From Candidatus Gastranaerophilales bacterium (GTDB taxonomy: Bacteria; Cyanobacteriota; Vampirovibrionia; Gastranaerophilales; Gastranaerophilaceae): 64,000 nucleotides of DNA. A program made the translations under genes and the position numbers. The notes beneath the pieces were generated by a model, which worked only from the letters and a program-made list of their open reading frames with translations, made no database searches and had not been told where the DNA came from. The stretch lies in NCBI GenBank assembly GCA_944323695.1, contig CALUTI010000006.1:1-64000 (forward strand), in the 5' to 3' direction. Below, piece by piece: positions 53,429 through 61,802 of this stretch. The first letter of the stretch is position 1. Each line of letters opens with the position of its first letter.

Positions 53429-54256
53429 ATGAAAGCAACCGCGGAAGAACATTTATATTCAGACATACCACCAACAAAACTTCGCAATAAGGATGAAGTT
53501 TTCAAACCGGCAAAAACAAACAAATTTTGGCTTACTGTAGCAAGCTTGTTCTTTTTTAACATGCTCCAGAACAGATTTTATGCATTCAGATATAAAAATG
53601 CCGAAAATTATTACAACAGGGATGATAAGTATCCCACAATAATTTATGCTCCGCATTGCAATTGGTGGGACGGGATTGTATTATATAATATTTCACACAG
53701 AATTTGTCATAAAGAAATTCGTCTAATGGTAGAAGAATTAAACAGATTTCCGCTTTTAAGACGCGGAGGAGCATATTCCGTCTGCAAAAAATCACCACAG
53801 TCAGCAATGAAAGCTTTGAAGTATTCTGTTGAGCTATTAAAGGATTTAAGAAACATTTTATTTATTTTCCCTCAGGGAATTATAAGACCTCCGCATTACA
53901 GACCTATTGAATTTCAAACCGGTCTTGCATATATTGCACAAAATGCGGTTAAAAAATACGGAAAAGTTAACCTTATACCTATATCAATTGATTATTGCTT
54001 TTTAAGAGACAACAGACCGGAAGTATTAGTGGAATTCGGGAAAAGAATTGAACTTACAGAGCCGAATGTTGACAGAAAAGAGTTTACACATTTTCTTGAA
54101 AAATCTATGCTGGAAGTCTGTGATAATCAGATGAAAGACATTTCAAGCGGTGAAATAAGCGATTATAAAATACTTTTCAAACAACATTTAAAATGGTACA
54201 GAAGAATTGAACAACGATTAAAAAGTATTGATTTACCGGATGTTTCAGGTATGTAA
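53429..54256 (+). CDS. PlsC-type lysophospholipid acyltransferase
   Basis: The 275-residue product shows the acyltransferase HX4D motif as HCNWWD (near residue 80), the block LLRRGGAYSVCKKS, and FPQGIIRPP (the EGTR-type site) near residue 150. A hydrophobic segment (FWLTVASLFFFNML) may anchor it to the membrane. Substrate (glycerophospholipid, glycolipid or pigment) is not decided by sequence. It is a single gene with a bidirectional terminator after it. Confidence 0.82.
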   Translation: MKATAEEHLYSDIPPTKLRNKDEVFKPAKTNKFWLTVASLFFFNMLQNRFYAFRYKNAENYYNRDDKYPTIIYAPHCNWWDGIVLYNISHRICHKEIRLMVEELNRFPLLRRGGAYSVCKKSPQSAMKALKYSVELLKDLRNILFIFPQGIIRPPHYRPIEFQTGLAYIAQNAVKKYGKVNLIPISIDYCFLRDNRPEVLVEFGKRIELTEPNVDRKEFTHFLEKSMLEVCDNQMKDISSGEISDYKILFKQHLKWYRRIEQRLKSIDLPDVSGM

Positions 54257-54257
54257 T

Positions 54258-54288
54258 AAAAAAAGTCCTCACAGTTGAGGACTTTTTT
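54258..54288. terminator. Bidirectional terminator
   Basis: Stem AAAAAAAGTCCTC / GAGGACTTTTTT with a 6-base loop between convergent genes; it overlaps the stop of coiled-coil protein B. Confidence 0.9.
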
Positions 54289-56005
54289 ATGCATCATAGC
54301 GTTTAAATGATTTTTCAATGTTTTTGGAGATTACCGACTTAACAGTATCGTATTCAGTTGTAAGTGATGAAATTTCTGTATCCAGATTTTTCATTTTCAA
54401 ATCTAATACTTCTTCTTTTTGATTCAATTTCTGTTTTTCGGTATTATATTTTGCTTCTGCTTTTGCGATTGCTTCTTCATCGGTAACTTCTCTTACATAG
54501 GTATTAGTTGAATAATTACCTTGATAATAGTAGCCGTCATCAGAACAGGTTGCAAGGAAGAATTTGCCGGATTTTAACATTTCCTGCATATATTCATTAT
54601 CTTGTATCTGGTTATTTTCCGTCCAACCGCGTGTACATATCTGGTTAAATATTGTATCATAGAACCCGGATATTAATGCCTGATCCGTATTCACGCCTGT
54701 ATCCACAACCACATCAAATAAGAATGATTCGTCATCAAGACTTATTAAATTACTATTTTCTACTGTACGGTTGCCTGTAGTGCTATCTACAGAATAATCA
54801 CTTTTGCTCAAACCCTGCATTGCTTGCGCAAAATATGTAAGATAAGCATAAGCAATATTTGTTATACTTATTGACACACCATCAGCTCTGTTATTTTTAG
54901 CACTTTTAGTGTTATGATATGTTGCAATACCAATGTAATCAGAGGTTGAATAGCTGCCTTCATCTTTTCTGAACCAGTCCCAAACAAAACCTTGATTACG
55001 GTTGCCTTCTATACCGTTCATAGCGTCAAGAACACCGGACCAGTTATCATCATCTTTGTTTTCTTTAGTTTTACCACTATATTCTTTTGCAAGATTATCG
55101 GCACTCAACAACTGACGCGTTTGAGATTCAGCATATGCAAGTGCCTCGCTGATTCCCGAATCACCTGCAACATTTAATACGGCTTCAAATTCATCAAACA
55201 TCCAATCCCAAACATCCAAGCTTGCAATATTAGAGGCGACATTATCCATATTTGTGCCTCTGTCATCTTTCCATTCGTTGTTAATTTTACATAATATCTG
55301 ATATTCTCCGGTCAATATACTGCTTAAACTTATATTACCATCGTTAAGGTTACCGGCTTTGCCGTTTTCAGCACGCATAACAACTTCATTTACGCTGGCG
55401 CCATTGGATTCCAAAGCCGCCTTTATTGAAGCATTATTATAAATATACGGATTATCACCGGCCTCACCGGACTCATAATACTCTAGCAATTGGGATAACG
55501 TCATTTGTTTCACAGTTGTTGTAACCAAATCAGTTGTTCCCATACCCATTGATTGTGCATATTGAATTCCTTGATATATTGTTGAAGCATTTTGTGATAT
55601 TACTCCGCTATCGGCTAATCCCTGTAAAAATTTATTTCTCAAATCGCTTGACGGCAGACAGCCCAAACCCTCTTGAGGTATCCCCGCTGCTTTGGCTGCC
55701 GCCGCATACTGGCTGCTTAATACTGCTTTCCCTGCCCCATCCGTTATTAAAGTCGGCAGATAACCGTTTAATTCTGACGGAGTCATCAACAATCCATAGC
55801 TCAACGCTGTAGTTTCATCACCTGTTCCGTAAAAATCATATACTAATTTTGTCTGGTCTAATGAATTTTGATATTCATTTGACAATGCGGCCAAGTCACG
55901 TGATAACGCTATTTTTTGATGTGAATAACGCATGGACTGGAACTCACAGTCAGATTTTCGAGCTGTGATGGTTAATAGTCTTGCTTGTGATGCAGCTAAG
56001 CCCAT
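54287..56005 (-). CDS. MGxAASQAR-type coiled-coil protein B, unknown
   Basis: Paralog of the protein at 47854-48888. The 572-residue product begins MGLAASQARLLTITARKS and ends in a coiled coil with LKMKNLDTEISSLTTEYD then VISKNIEKSFKRYDA. The middle is long, polar and beta/helix mixed. AAGGAATAAGG directly precedes the ATG, and a sigma28-like promoter lies at 56054-56081. It is divergent from the flagellar-type export operon that begins at 56204, which strengthens a link to flagella. Confidence 0.75.
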   Translation of the reverse strand: MGLAASQARLLTITARKSDCEFQSMRYSHQKIALSRDLAALSNEYQNSLDQTKLVYDFYGTGDETTALSYGLLMTPSELNGYLPTLITDGAGKAVLSSQYAAAAKAAGIPQEGLGCLPSSDLRNKFLQGLADSGVISQNASTIYQGIQYAQSMGMGTTDLVTTTVKQMTLSQLLEYYESGEAGDNPYIYNNASIKAALESNGASVNEVVMRAENGKAGNLNDGNISLSSILTGEYQILCKINNEWKDDRGTNMDNVASNIASLDVWDWMFDEFEAVLNVAGDSGISEALAYAESQTRQLLSADNLAKEYSGKTKENKDDDNWSGVLDAMNGIEGNRNQGFVWDWFRKDEGSYSTSDYIGIATYHNTKSAKNNRADGVSISITNIAYAYLTYFAQAMQGLSKSDYSVDSTTGNRTVENSNLISLDDESFLFDVVVDTGVNTDQALISGFYDTIFNQICTRGWTENNQIQDNEYMQEMLKSGKFFLATCSDDGYYYQGNYSTNTYVREVTDEEAIAKAEAKYNTEKQKLNQKEEVLDLKMKNLDTEISSLTTEYDTVKSVISKNIEKSFKRYDA

Positions 56006-56053
56006 CCTTATTCCTTTCGTAACTTAGTAACAAAATCCTTGTATACATGATGG

Positions 56054-56081
56054 AATACGACATTTCCGGGATAAATCTTTA
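56054..56081 (-). promoter_or_regulatory. Sigma28-like promoter, protein B
   Basis: Minus-strand TAAA (56078-56081), 16-base spacer, GTCGTATT (56054-56061). Weaker than the copy at 48933-48960 but with the same spacing. Confidence 0.4.
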
Positions 56082-56203
56082 AAAATTTTAAAAATTTTTG
56101 TAACAATTTTTAACATATAAATTAATAGACATTACACAAATATCCATTAAATGATTGATGTGAAGTAAAAAATAATATTCTATTGTAATTATGGGGAAGG
56201 GCT

Positions 56204-57376
56204 ATGAGTACTCAGACTTTAAATTCAATAGCTTCAAAGGAATTATATGTACAGTATGACTGGTACAGGAATACTTTTCCGCCGGTTATACAGCAATCAT
56301 GTGATGAATTCTTTTTACCGGGTATTAAATTTGCAATGATAGGGATAAGTAAAAATATAAATGCCCTTATGGATAAAGATTCCTATTTTGTCACTAAAAT
56401 ACGTATTGATAAACAGTATGATATGTTTTTCAGAAGTTCGGAAAAAGCAATCTCATTAATTTTAGACCGTGCACTTGGAAAACCGAACAGATCTTTCAAT
56501 TTAAACAGAATGACAGATTTGGAAGCAAAAATTATAACGTCTTTTAATGATTACATGTTTAACATGGCATCAAAACTCTTAAGTCCGCCTCCGCCAACTG
56601 AATTAAGACGTACTAATTTTGATGTAATACATTTAACTTTTATAATAAAAGATACTGAGGAACCAAAGTTCGGGAAGTTCATAGTATCACTGCCTGCTGC
56701 TCTTCTAAACCCCGCGAATATAACTTCAAAAGGCGAAAAATTTGATAATACAACCTTCAAAACGAGTACAATTGATGCCAAAATCAAAATCGGCTCAACA
56801 AAATTTTCAATGTATGATCTGAAAAACCTTGACACTGAAGATATAGTAATATTTGACAACAGTAATACAAAAAAAATGACACTTGTCATAGATGATTATG
56901 AAAAAGAAATAAAATTAAACCCTAATTTAGGATTAATAACACCAGTAGACGATAATAACGGAGGAAATAATATGGGAGCTAACAACTTGTGGGACAGCAT
57001 TGAAGTTGAAATGAATGCCGAATTTGATGCTGTAAAAATAACTCTCGGAGAATTAAAAAGTATTGAAGACGGAATGGTCGTTGATTTAACGTCAATTTAC
57101 GATAATAAAGTTACATTAAAAGTTGAAGACAAAACCATTGCACGCGGTGAACTTGTTATAATAAATGACCGTTACGGAGTTAAAATATCAGAAGTTGTAG
57201 CCCAGCAAAAGGGTGGTGCGGAACCTGTAGCTGCAGCGTCTGATGAGTTTAGCGGCAGTGAAAGTTTTGCTGCTGGTGAACCAGCAGTTGCTGCAGAAGA
57301 AGAAATACCTGCAGCTGACCAGCAAGATGAAGAATTTGATTACAGTGATTTTGAACTGGATGATGAAGATATCTAA
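56204..57376 (+). CDS. FliM/FliN-like C-ring protein with two SpoA domains
   Basis: The 390-residue product has a helical N-terminal half, then a first SpoA-like segment (STIDAKIKIGSTKFSMYDL, about 205-245) and a clear C-terminal SpoA domain (AEFDAVKITLGELKSIEDG ... TIARGELVIINDRYGVKISEV, about 270-335), followed by an acidic Ala/Glu tail. SpoA domains form the switch complex (C-ring) of flagella and the sorting platform of type III secretion. The CheY-binding N-terminus typical of FliM is not visible. It heads the fliO-fliR operon, 11 bases before fliO. GGGGAAGGG precedes the start. Confidence 0.78.
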   Translation: MSTQTLNSIASKELYVQYDWYRNTFPPVIQQSCDEFFLPGIKFAMIGISKNINALMDKDSYFVTKIRIDKQYDMFFRSSEKAISLILDRALGKPNRSFNLNRMTDLEAKIITSFNDYMFNMASKLLSPPPPTELRRTNFDVIHLTFIIKDTEEPKFGKFIVSLPAALLNPANITSKGEKFDNTTFKTSTIDAKIKIGSTKFSMYDLKNLDTEDIVIFDNSNTKKMTLVIDDYEKEIKLNPNLGLITPVDDNNGGNNMGANNLWDSIEVEMNAEFDAVKITLGELKSIEDGMVVDLTSIYDNKVTLKVEDKTIARGELVIINDRYGVKISEVVAQQKGGAEPVAAASDEFSGSESFAAGEPAVAAEEEIPAADQQDEEFDYSDFELDDEDI

Positions 57377-57387
57377 AGGGAGGACTT

Positions 57388-57756
57388 ATGGGAGGATATA
57401 TAGCCAATTTTACAGTCTATACTATGGCAATGCTCGGGTTAATCTGCTTTGCCCTTGTTATTTATAAAAAATTTCTAAACGGCGCTGCAAATAACAAATC
57501 ACAATTTTTAGGGATTGAAGAATGCATAAACCTTGCCCCCCGTAAAAATTTGTACGTAATCCGTGCAGGGCATGAAAGATTTTTGATTGCCTCTGATGCG
57601 GATAAAACAAATTTAATTTCAAAACTTGACGATAATTCAAAACCCAATCGCCATGAAAAACAGCCCGGGGTGGATGAGTTACCTGTAATTGTGGATTTCC
57701 CGCAAAAAGAAAAACCAATTATAAAAGAAATGCTCAAAAAAATTAATGAAATATAA
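57388..57756 (+). CDS. fliO: FliO-like export assembly protein
   Basis: A 122-residue protein with one N-terminal membrane helix (FTVYTMAMLGLICFALVIYK) and a small domain with IEECINLAPRKNLYVIRAGH, which matches the FliO pattern. FliO helps assemble the FliPQR core. GGAGG lies 6 bases upstream. Position before fliP supports the call. Confidence 0.8.
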   Translation: MGGYIANFTVYTMAMLGLICFALVIYKKFLNGAANNKSQFLGIEECINLAPRKNLYVIRAGHERFLIASDADKTNLISKLDDNSKPNRHEKQPGVDELPVIVDFPQKEKPIIKEMLKKINEI

Positions 57757-57765
57757 GGATATGAA

Positions 57766-58407
57766 ATGGATACAATTTTAAAAGATATAAACCCTGTTTT
57801 ACAGCTATTAATAGTAATGACGGTATTTTCACTGATACCGTTTGTATTCTGCTGTATGACAAGTTTTTTAAGATTCGTCATTGTATTTTCAATGTTAAAA
57901 ACAGCGCTCGGCACCCAGCAGGTTCCGCCGTCAATCGTAATTATCGGGTTGGCAATGATTTTAACATTCTATACTATGGGCACGACATTTACCAAAATGT
58001 ACGAACTCGGCTCTGTTCCGTATCAGCAGAACCAAAATATAGTAGCTGCCATAAATGAAGGCTCAAAACCTTTAAAAGAATTTATGATGAAACAGACGCG
58101 AGAATCCGATCTGGCATTTTTTGTGGAATTGTCACAAAAAACACCTCCCAAATCGCCTGAAGAAATTACAATCTGGCAGGTTGCACCCGCTTTTATCATA
58201 AGTGAACTAAAAACAGCTTTTGAAATCGGATTTATAATTTTTGTACCGTTTATAGTTTTAGACCTTGTAGTGGCAAACATACTTTTGGCGTTAGGTATGT
58301 TCATGCTGTCGCCGACGATTATATCGCTGCCGTTTAAACTATTGATATTTATTGCGGTTGACGGATGGGCGCTAATCGTACAGGGGCTTGTTACAAGTTA
58401 CAATTAA
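57766..58407 (+). CDS. fliP: Flagellar/type III export protein FliP
   Basis: Core export gate subunit of 213 residues. Family motifs are visible: TSFLRFVIVFSMLKTALGTQQVPPS (shown in part as SFLRFVIVFSMLKTALG), IIGLAMILTF, and FEIGFIIFVPFIVLDLVVAN. It has no cleavable signal, unlike many FliP proteins, and is closer in size to SctR. Nine bases after fliO. Confidence 0.92.
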   Translation: MDTILKDINPVLQLLIVMTVFSLIPFVFCCMTSFLRFVIVFSMLKTALGTQQVPPSIVIIGLAMILTFYTMGTTFTKMYELGSVPYQQNQNIVAAINEGSKPLKEFMMKQTRESDLAFFVELSQKTPPKSPEEITIWQVAPAFIISELKTAFEIGFIIFVPFIVLDLVVANILLALGMFMLSPTIISLPFKLLIFIAVDGWALIVQGLVTSYN

Positions 58408-58415
58408 GGAGAGTT

Positions 58416-58904
58416 ATGGAACCTTTAATAGAATATTTAGCAAGAGGATTTATGGTAATGCTGGCAATATCAATGCCATGCGTACTTGTTGCGGCGGGTA
58501 TCGGTCTGGTAGTCGGTATTTTGCAAGCAGTAACGCAGGTTCAAGAGCAAACAATTGCTGCCGCACCTAAAATTCTTGCTGTGTTTCTGGTAATAATAAT
58601 TGGCGGTGTCGGGTTTATAAGAATTTTGACAAACCTGTTCACTGACGGCATGGCACTTGCGTTTAACGTTGTTCCTAAAAACGAAAATTACGTGCTTTCA
58701 TCTGATTATTACAAATATACAACACCTTTTGCAGGAGAGATGAATGACAAATTTGACGTAAATTCTAAAATAGATGATTTGATGAAAAACCCGGGCAAAG
58801 TTCCGTTTATTGACAGCCAGCAAAAAATGCGATACCTGCCGAGCTCAAGAACTCCGATGCCACGGCCTGATTTTGTAGAAACCAACAGAATACTTGGAAG
58901 ATAA
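58416..58904 (+). CDS. fliQ: FliQ with long C-terminal extension
   Basis: Start ATG at 58416 has AAGGAG 5 bases upstream; an earlier in-frame start lies in fliP. The first 88 residues are a normal FliQ (two membrane helices, VLVAAGIGLVVGILQAVTQVQ and ILAVFLVIIIGGVGFIRIL). A further roughly 74 polar residues (ending RPDFVETNRILGR) have no counterpart in the usual 89-residue protein. The extension is unlikely to be an error, since the frame is open with normal codon use and the next gene follows after 2 bases. Confidence 0.88.
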   Translation: MEPLIEYLARGFMVMLAISMPCVLVAAGIGLVVGILQAVTQVQEQTIAAAPKILAVFLVIIIGGVGFIRILTNLFTDGMALAFNVVPKNENYVLSSDYYKYTTPFAGEMNDKFDVNSKIDDLMKNPGKVPFIDSQQKMRYLPSSRTPMPRPDFVETNRILGR

Positions 58905-58906
58905 AA

Positions 58907-59299
58907 ATGAAAAAAATTATATCAACAATTTTATTAATAAACTTTATGTTACCGGCGTTTGCGTTTGAAGACTATATGATAGTTTCAAAAACTCCGGTAA
59001 AATCCGTTACGGCGGAAAACAATAAAATTGTTGAGGTTAAACCTGTTTTCACAATAGATAATGAAAAAAAGATAATAATCCTCACCCCGGTTTCGACAGG
59101 TAAAACCAAAATTATAATAAATACAGCTGAAGGTAAAAAAATACTTGATATTAAAATAACCGATAAAAAAACAACAATAAAGCCTCAAGAAGGATTTGAA
59201 TATTTTCAAATAGATAACCCGCCCGAAGGAATCGAAATTCCTGAACCTCCGGAAGCAATTGACGTCCCGCAGCCGCCAAATGAACGAGGTAATAGCTGA
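58907..59299 (+). CDS. Exported small protein resembling secretin N-terminal pilus domain
   Basis: A 130-residue protein with a signal peptide (MKKIISTILLINFMLPAFAF). The mature part (SVTAENNKIVEVKPV ... ILTPVSTGKTKIIINTAEGK) resembles the BON-like/Ig-like domain at the N-terminus of CpaC-type secretins (PF13629 pattern). A Pro/Glu-rich tail follows. It is inserted between fliQ and fliR, overlapping fliR by one base, so it is likely part of this export apparatus. It is not a full secretin. Confidence 0.6.
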   Translation: MKKIISTILLINFMLPAFAFEDYMIVSKTPVKSVTAENNKIVEVKPVFTIDNEKKIIILTPVSTGKTKIIINTAEGKKILDIKITDKKTTIKPQEGFEYFQIDNPPEGIEIPEPPEAIDVPQPPNERGNS

Positions 59300-60078
59300 T
59301 GGATTTAATACTTGCTGAATTGATGAAAATGTTTCCTATGTTAAATACCATGCTTGCGGCAGGAGTTATGGTTTTTTCTCGTCTTATCGGATTTATGAGA
59401 CTGGCACCTGTATTTAACAGAAAAGAAATTCCTGGTATGGTGAAGCTTGCGCTATGTTTGCTTTTAACAATTGTAATAACACCGTTTGTAAAGCCGGATA
59501 GTCTTATGGTAATGGAATCTTTTGCGCTGTCAATTCTTCTGAATATAGTTGTCGGAGCATTAATAGGCTATATGGCACAGTTAATTTTATTGGCTGTAGA
59601 AGCCGGTGCCGATATGATAAATATGCAAATGGGCTTATCCTCCGCAATGGTTTTGGATCCGACAACATCAAGCCAGGTATCAATATTAAGTAAAATTATG
59701 GCATTACTCGGAATTCTTGTATTTATTCATCTCGGCGGAGTTTATTGGCTTGTAAGAGCATTGATGCGGAGTTTCGAAATTTTTCCGATTTTTGCAACAA
59801 GTATTCCGCTGGCAAAACTTGTAAATATGGATTATCTTATAAGCATGTCCTCAAATGTTTTATATATGGGGCTTCAAATAGCATCCCCAATCCTGCTTGC
59901 AACACTCGGACAGGATATTATATTAGGTGTAATTTCAAAAACAGCACCGCAGGTTAACGTTTTCCAATTAAGCTTTCTGTTCAAACCTGTTTTGGGCGCG
60001 GCAATTATGATTTGGATTTTACCAATGCTGTTAAATATCGTAAGTGAATACTTCTTGTCTTATTCAAATATATTTTAA
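59299..60078 (+). CDS. fliR: Flagellar/type III export protein FliR
   Basis: Polytopic export gate subunit of 259 residues, with motifs FSRLIGFMRLAPVFNRKEIP, GALIGYMAQLILLAVEAGAD, and a C-terminal LLATLGQDIILGVISKTAPQ. flhB and flhA, normally next, are not in the window; the gene is followed by hemW 24 bases later. Confidence 0.92.
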   Translation: MDLILAELMKMFPMLNTMLAAGVMVFSRLIGFMRLAPVFNRKEIPGMVKLALCLLLTIVITPFVKPDSLMVMESFALSILLNIVVGALIGYMAQLILLAVEAGADMINMQMGLSSAMVLDPTTSSQVSILSKIMALLGILVFIHLGGVYWLVRALMRSFEIFPIFATSIPLAKLVNMDYLISMSSNVLYMGLQIASPILLATLGQDIILGVISKTAPQVNVFQLSFLFKPVLGAAIMIWILPMLLNIVSEYFLSYSNIF

Positions 60079-60102
60079 TTGTATTCATAGTACAATATTT
60101 TT

Positions 60103-61170
60103 ATGGTAAAAAACGCTTATGTTCATATTCCGTTTTGTAAATCAAAATGCAAGTATTGTTCCTTTGTTTCATACCCCAAACTTGAAATAAAAGAGCAATA
60201 CCTCAATGCGCTTAAACAAGAAATCGAACATAATTACAAAGGTGAAACCCTTGATACATTATACTTTGGCGGTGGAACTCCCTCATTATTAAAAGTAGAT
60301 GAATTTAAAAAATTACTTTCTCTTTTTAATTTTAACGAACAAACCGAGATTACGGCTGAACTTAACCCTGAAACGCTTACACAAGAATATCTGAATGATT
60401 TAAAAGCAATCGGAATTAACCGCGTAAGCCTTGGATGCCAGACTTTTGATGATAATATCTTAAAATTAATCGGCAGACGCCACACCTCAATTCAAGTAGA
60501 TAGTGCCGTAAAATTTGCCCAAAATGCCGGTTTTGATAACATAAGCCTTGATTTTATATACGGATTGCCAAATCAAACCATAGACATGTTCGCAAATGAC
60601 CTTAAACACGCGACTTTTCTCGGTGTTCAACATATATCGCTATATGGTTTAAAAATTGATGAAGGATGCTATTTTTATTCCAACATGCCGGAAAATTTGC
60701 CAAATGAAGACGCTCAGGCAGATATGTATTTAAAAGCAATTGAGGTTTTAAAAGATTATGAACACTACGAAATAAGCAATTTCGGCAAACCTTCAAGACA
60801 TAACCTGAATTACTGGAATAACAACAATTACTATGGTTTTGGAGCTGCGGCACATGGCTATATCGGCAATATCAGATATTCAAATCCGGAAAATCTTGAT
60901 GATTATATTAAAAATCCGGCAAAACATTTAACTGAAAATATTTTAACAAAACAAGAACAGCTTGAAGAAGAAATATTTTTGGGCTTTAGAAAGATGAAGG
61001 GGCTGGATATTCAACAAATAAATGAAAAATTTGATATAGATTTTGAAAAAAAATATGCAAACATTATTGAAAAATATCAAGAATTTATCCGCAAAACACA
61101 AAATGGTTATGCCCTTAACACAAACGGTATTTTGATAAGTAATACGATTTTATCTGAATTTATACAATAA
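60103..61170 (+). CDS. hemW: HemW-like radical SAM protein
   Basis: A 355-residue protein with the radical SAM cluster CKSKCKYC (HIPFCKSKCKYCSF, near residues 8-21), GGGTPS near residue 62, and the HemN C-terminal domain (EEEIFLGFRKMKGLDI). The fourth cysteine of true HemN (CxFC) is replaced by Phe-type residues, which points to HemW, a heme-insertion protein, rather than coproporphyrinogen oxidase. It shares the transcript of the export operon only by proximity. Confidence 0.85.
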   Translation: MVKNAYVHIPFCKSKCKYCSFVSYPKLEIKEQYLNALKQEIEHNYKGETLDTLYFGGGTPSLLKVDEFKKLLSLFNFNEQTEITAELNPETLTQEYLNDLKAIGINRVSLGCQTFDDNILKLIGRRHTSIQVDSAVKFAQNAGFDNISLDFIYGLPNQTIDMFANDLKHATFLGVQHISLYGLKIDEGCYFYSNMPENLPNEDAQADMYLKAIEVLKDYEHYEISNFGKPSRHNLNYWNNNNYYGFGAAAHGYIGNIRYSNPENLDDYIKNPAKHLTENILTKQEQLEEEIFLGFRKMKGLDIQQINEKFDIDFEKKYANIIEKYQEFIRKTQNGYALNTNGILISNTILSEFIQ

Positions 61171-61197
61171 AAAAGACCTCTTTGAGGTCTTTTTTAT
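61166..61197. terminator. Bidirectional terminator
   Basis: Perfect stem AATAAAAAAGACCTC / GAGGTCTTTTTTATT around a 3-base loop (T's) between convergent genes. Confidence 0.9.
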
Positions 61198-61211
61198 TGT
61201 TAATTTATAAT

Positions 61212-61619
61212 TTAAGCAACTGCTTCTTCAGCTTTTGATGCAGCTTCTTCAGCGGCTTCACCGGCCTTTTTAGCTACTCCGGGAAGCTTTTGCCAAATTT
61301 TAGTATCAACCCATTCACCGGCTTTAGCTAAATAATGACCTATTTTCTTCATAAATTTAGCGTCTTTTATAGCAGCCTCATCAAGAACCTTCAGACCGCC
61401 TTTTTTAACGCCCAACAGCAAACCGCCGCCTACTACTACTGCGGCAACAACCAAGCCGGCTAATGCCTTTAAAAAGCCATGTTTTTTCTTAGGTGCATCT
61501 TCAGCTTTAGGTGCAGATGCCTCCGGTCTTGTGAATTTACCGGGTGCATTAATACGATCCTGTGGGGATACACCCGGTGCAGCAGCTTTGAAACTTACAG
61601 CAGAAACAGAATTTATCAT
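61212..61619 (-). CDS. Small anchored Ala/Lys-rich protein, unknown
   Basis: Start ATG at 61619 (MINSVSAVSFKAAAPG) has AGGAGG 6 bases upstream; the longer frame to 61646 does not. The 135-residue product has a polar N-terminus, one hydrophobic helix (ALAGLVVAAVVVGGGLLLGV) and an amphipathic Ala/Glu/Lys tail. Layout is like that of 14933-15469. Function unknown. Confidence 0.7.
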   Translation of the reverse strand: MINSVSAVSFKAAAPGVSPQDRINAPGKFTRPEASAPKAEDAPKKKHGFLKALAGLVVAAVVVGGGLLLGVKKGGLKVLDEAAIKDAKFMKKIGHYLAKAGEWVDTKIWQKLPGVAKKAGEAAEEAASKAEEAVA

Positions 61620-61802
61620 GGGAAAACCTCCTATTATTACACACACATTTTATCAATTTCTTATACCATATAAACCCTCTGATATCATGATTTTGACCGA
61701 AAGGAAAAAGTTTTTCAATAATTGTTACAAAAGTTTACAATATTTTTGGAATATTTTCAATAGACGTGTCATCTTATATGATAGAGGGAGAAATTATTTA
61801 AT

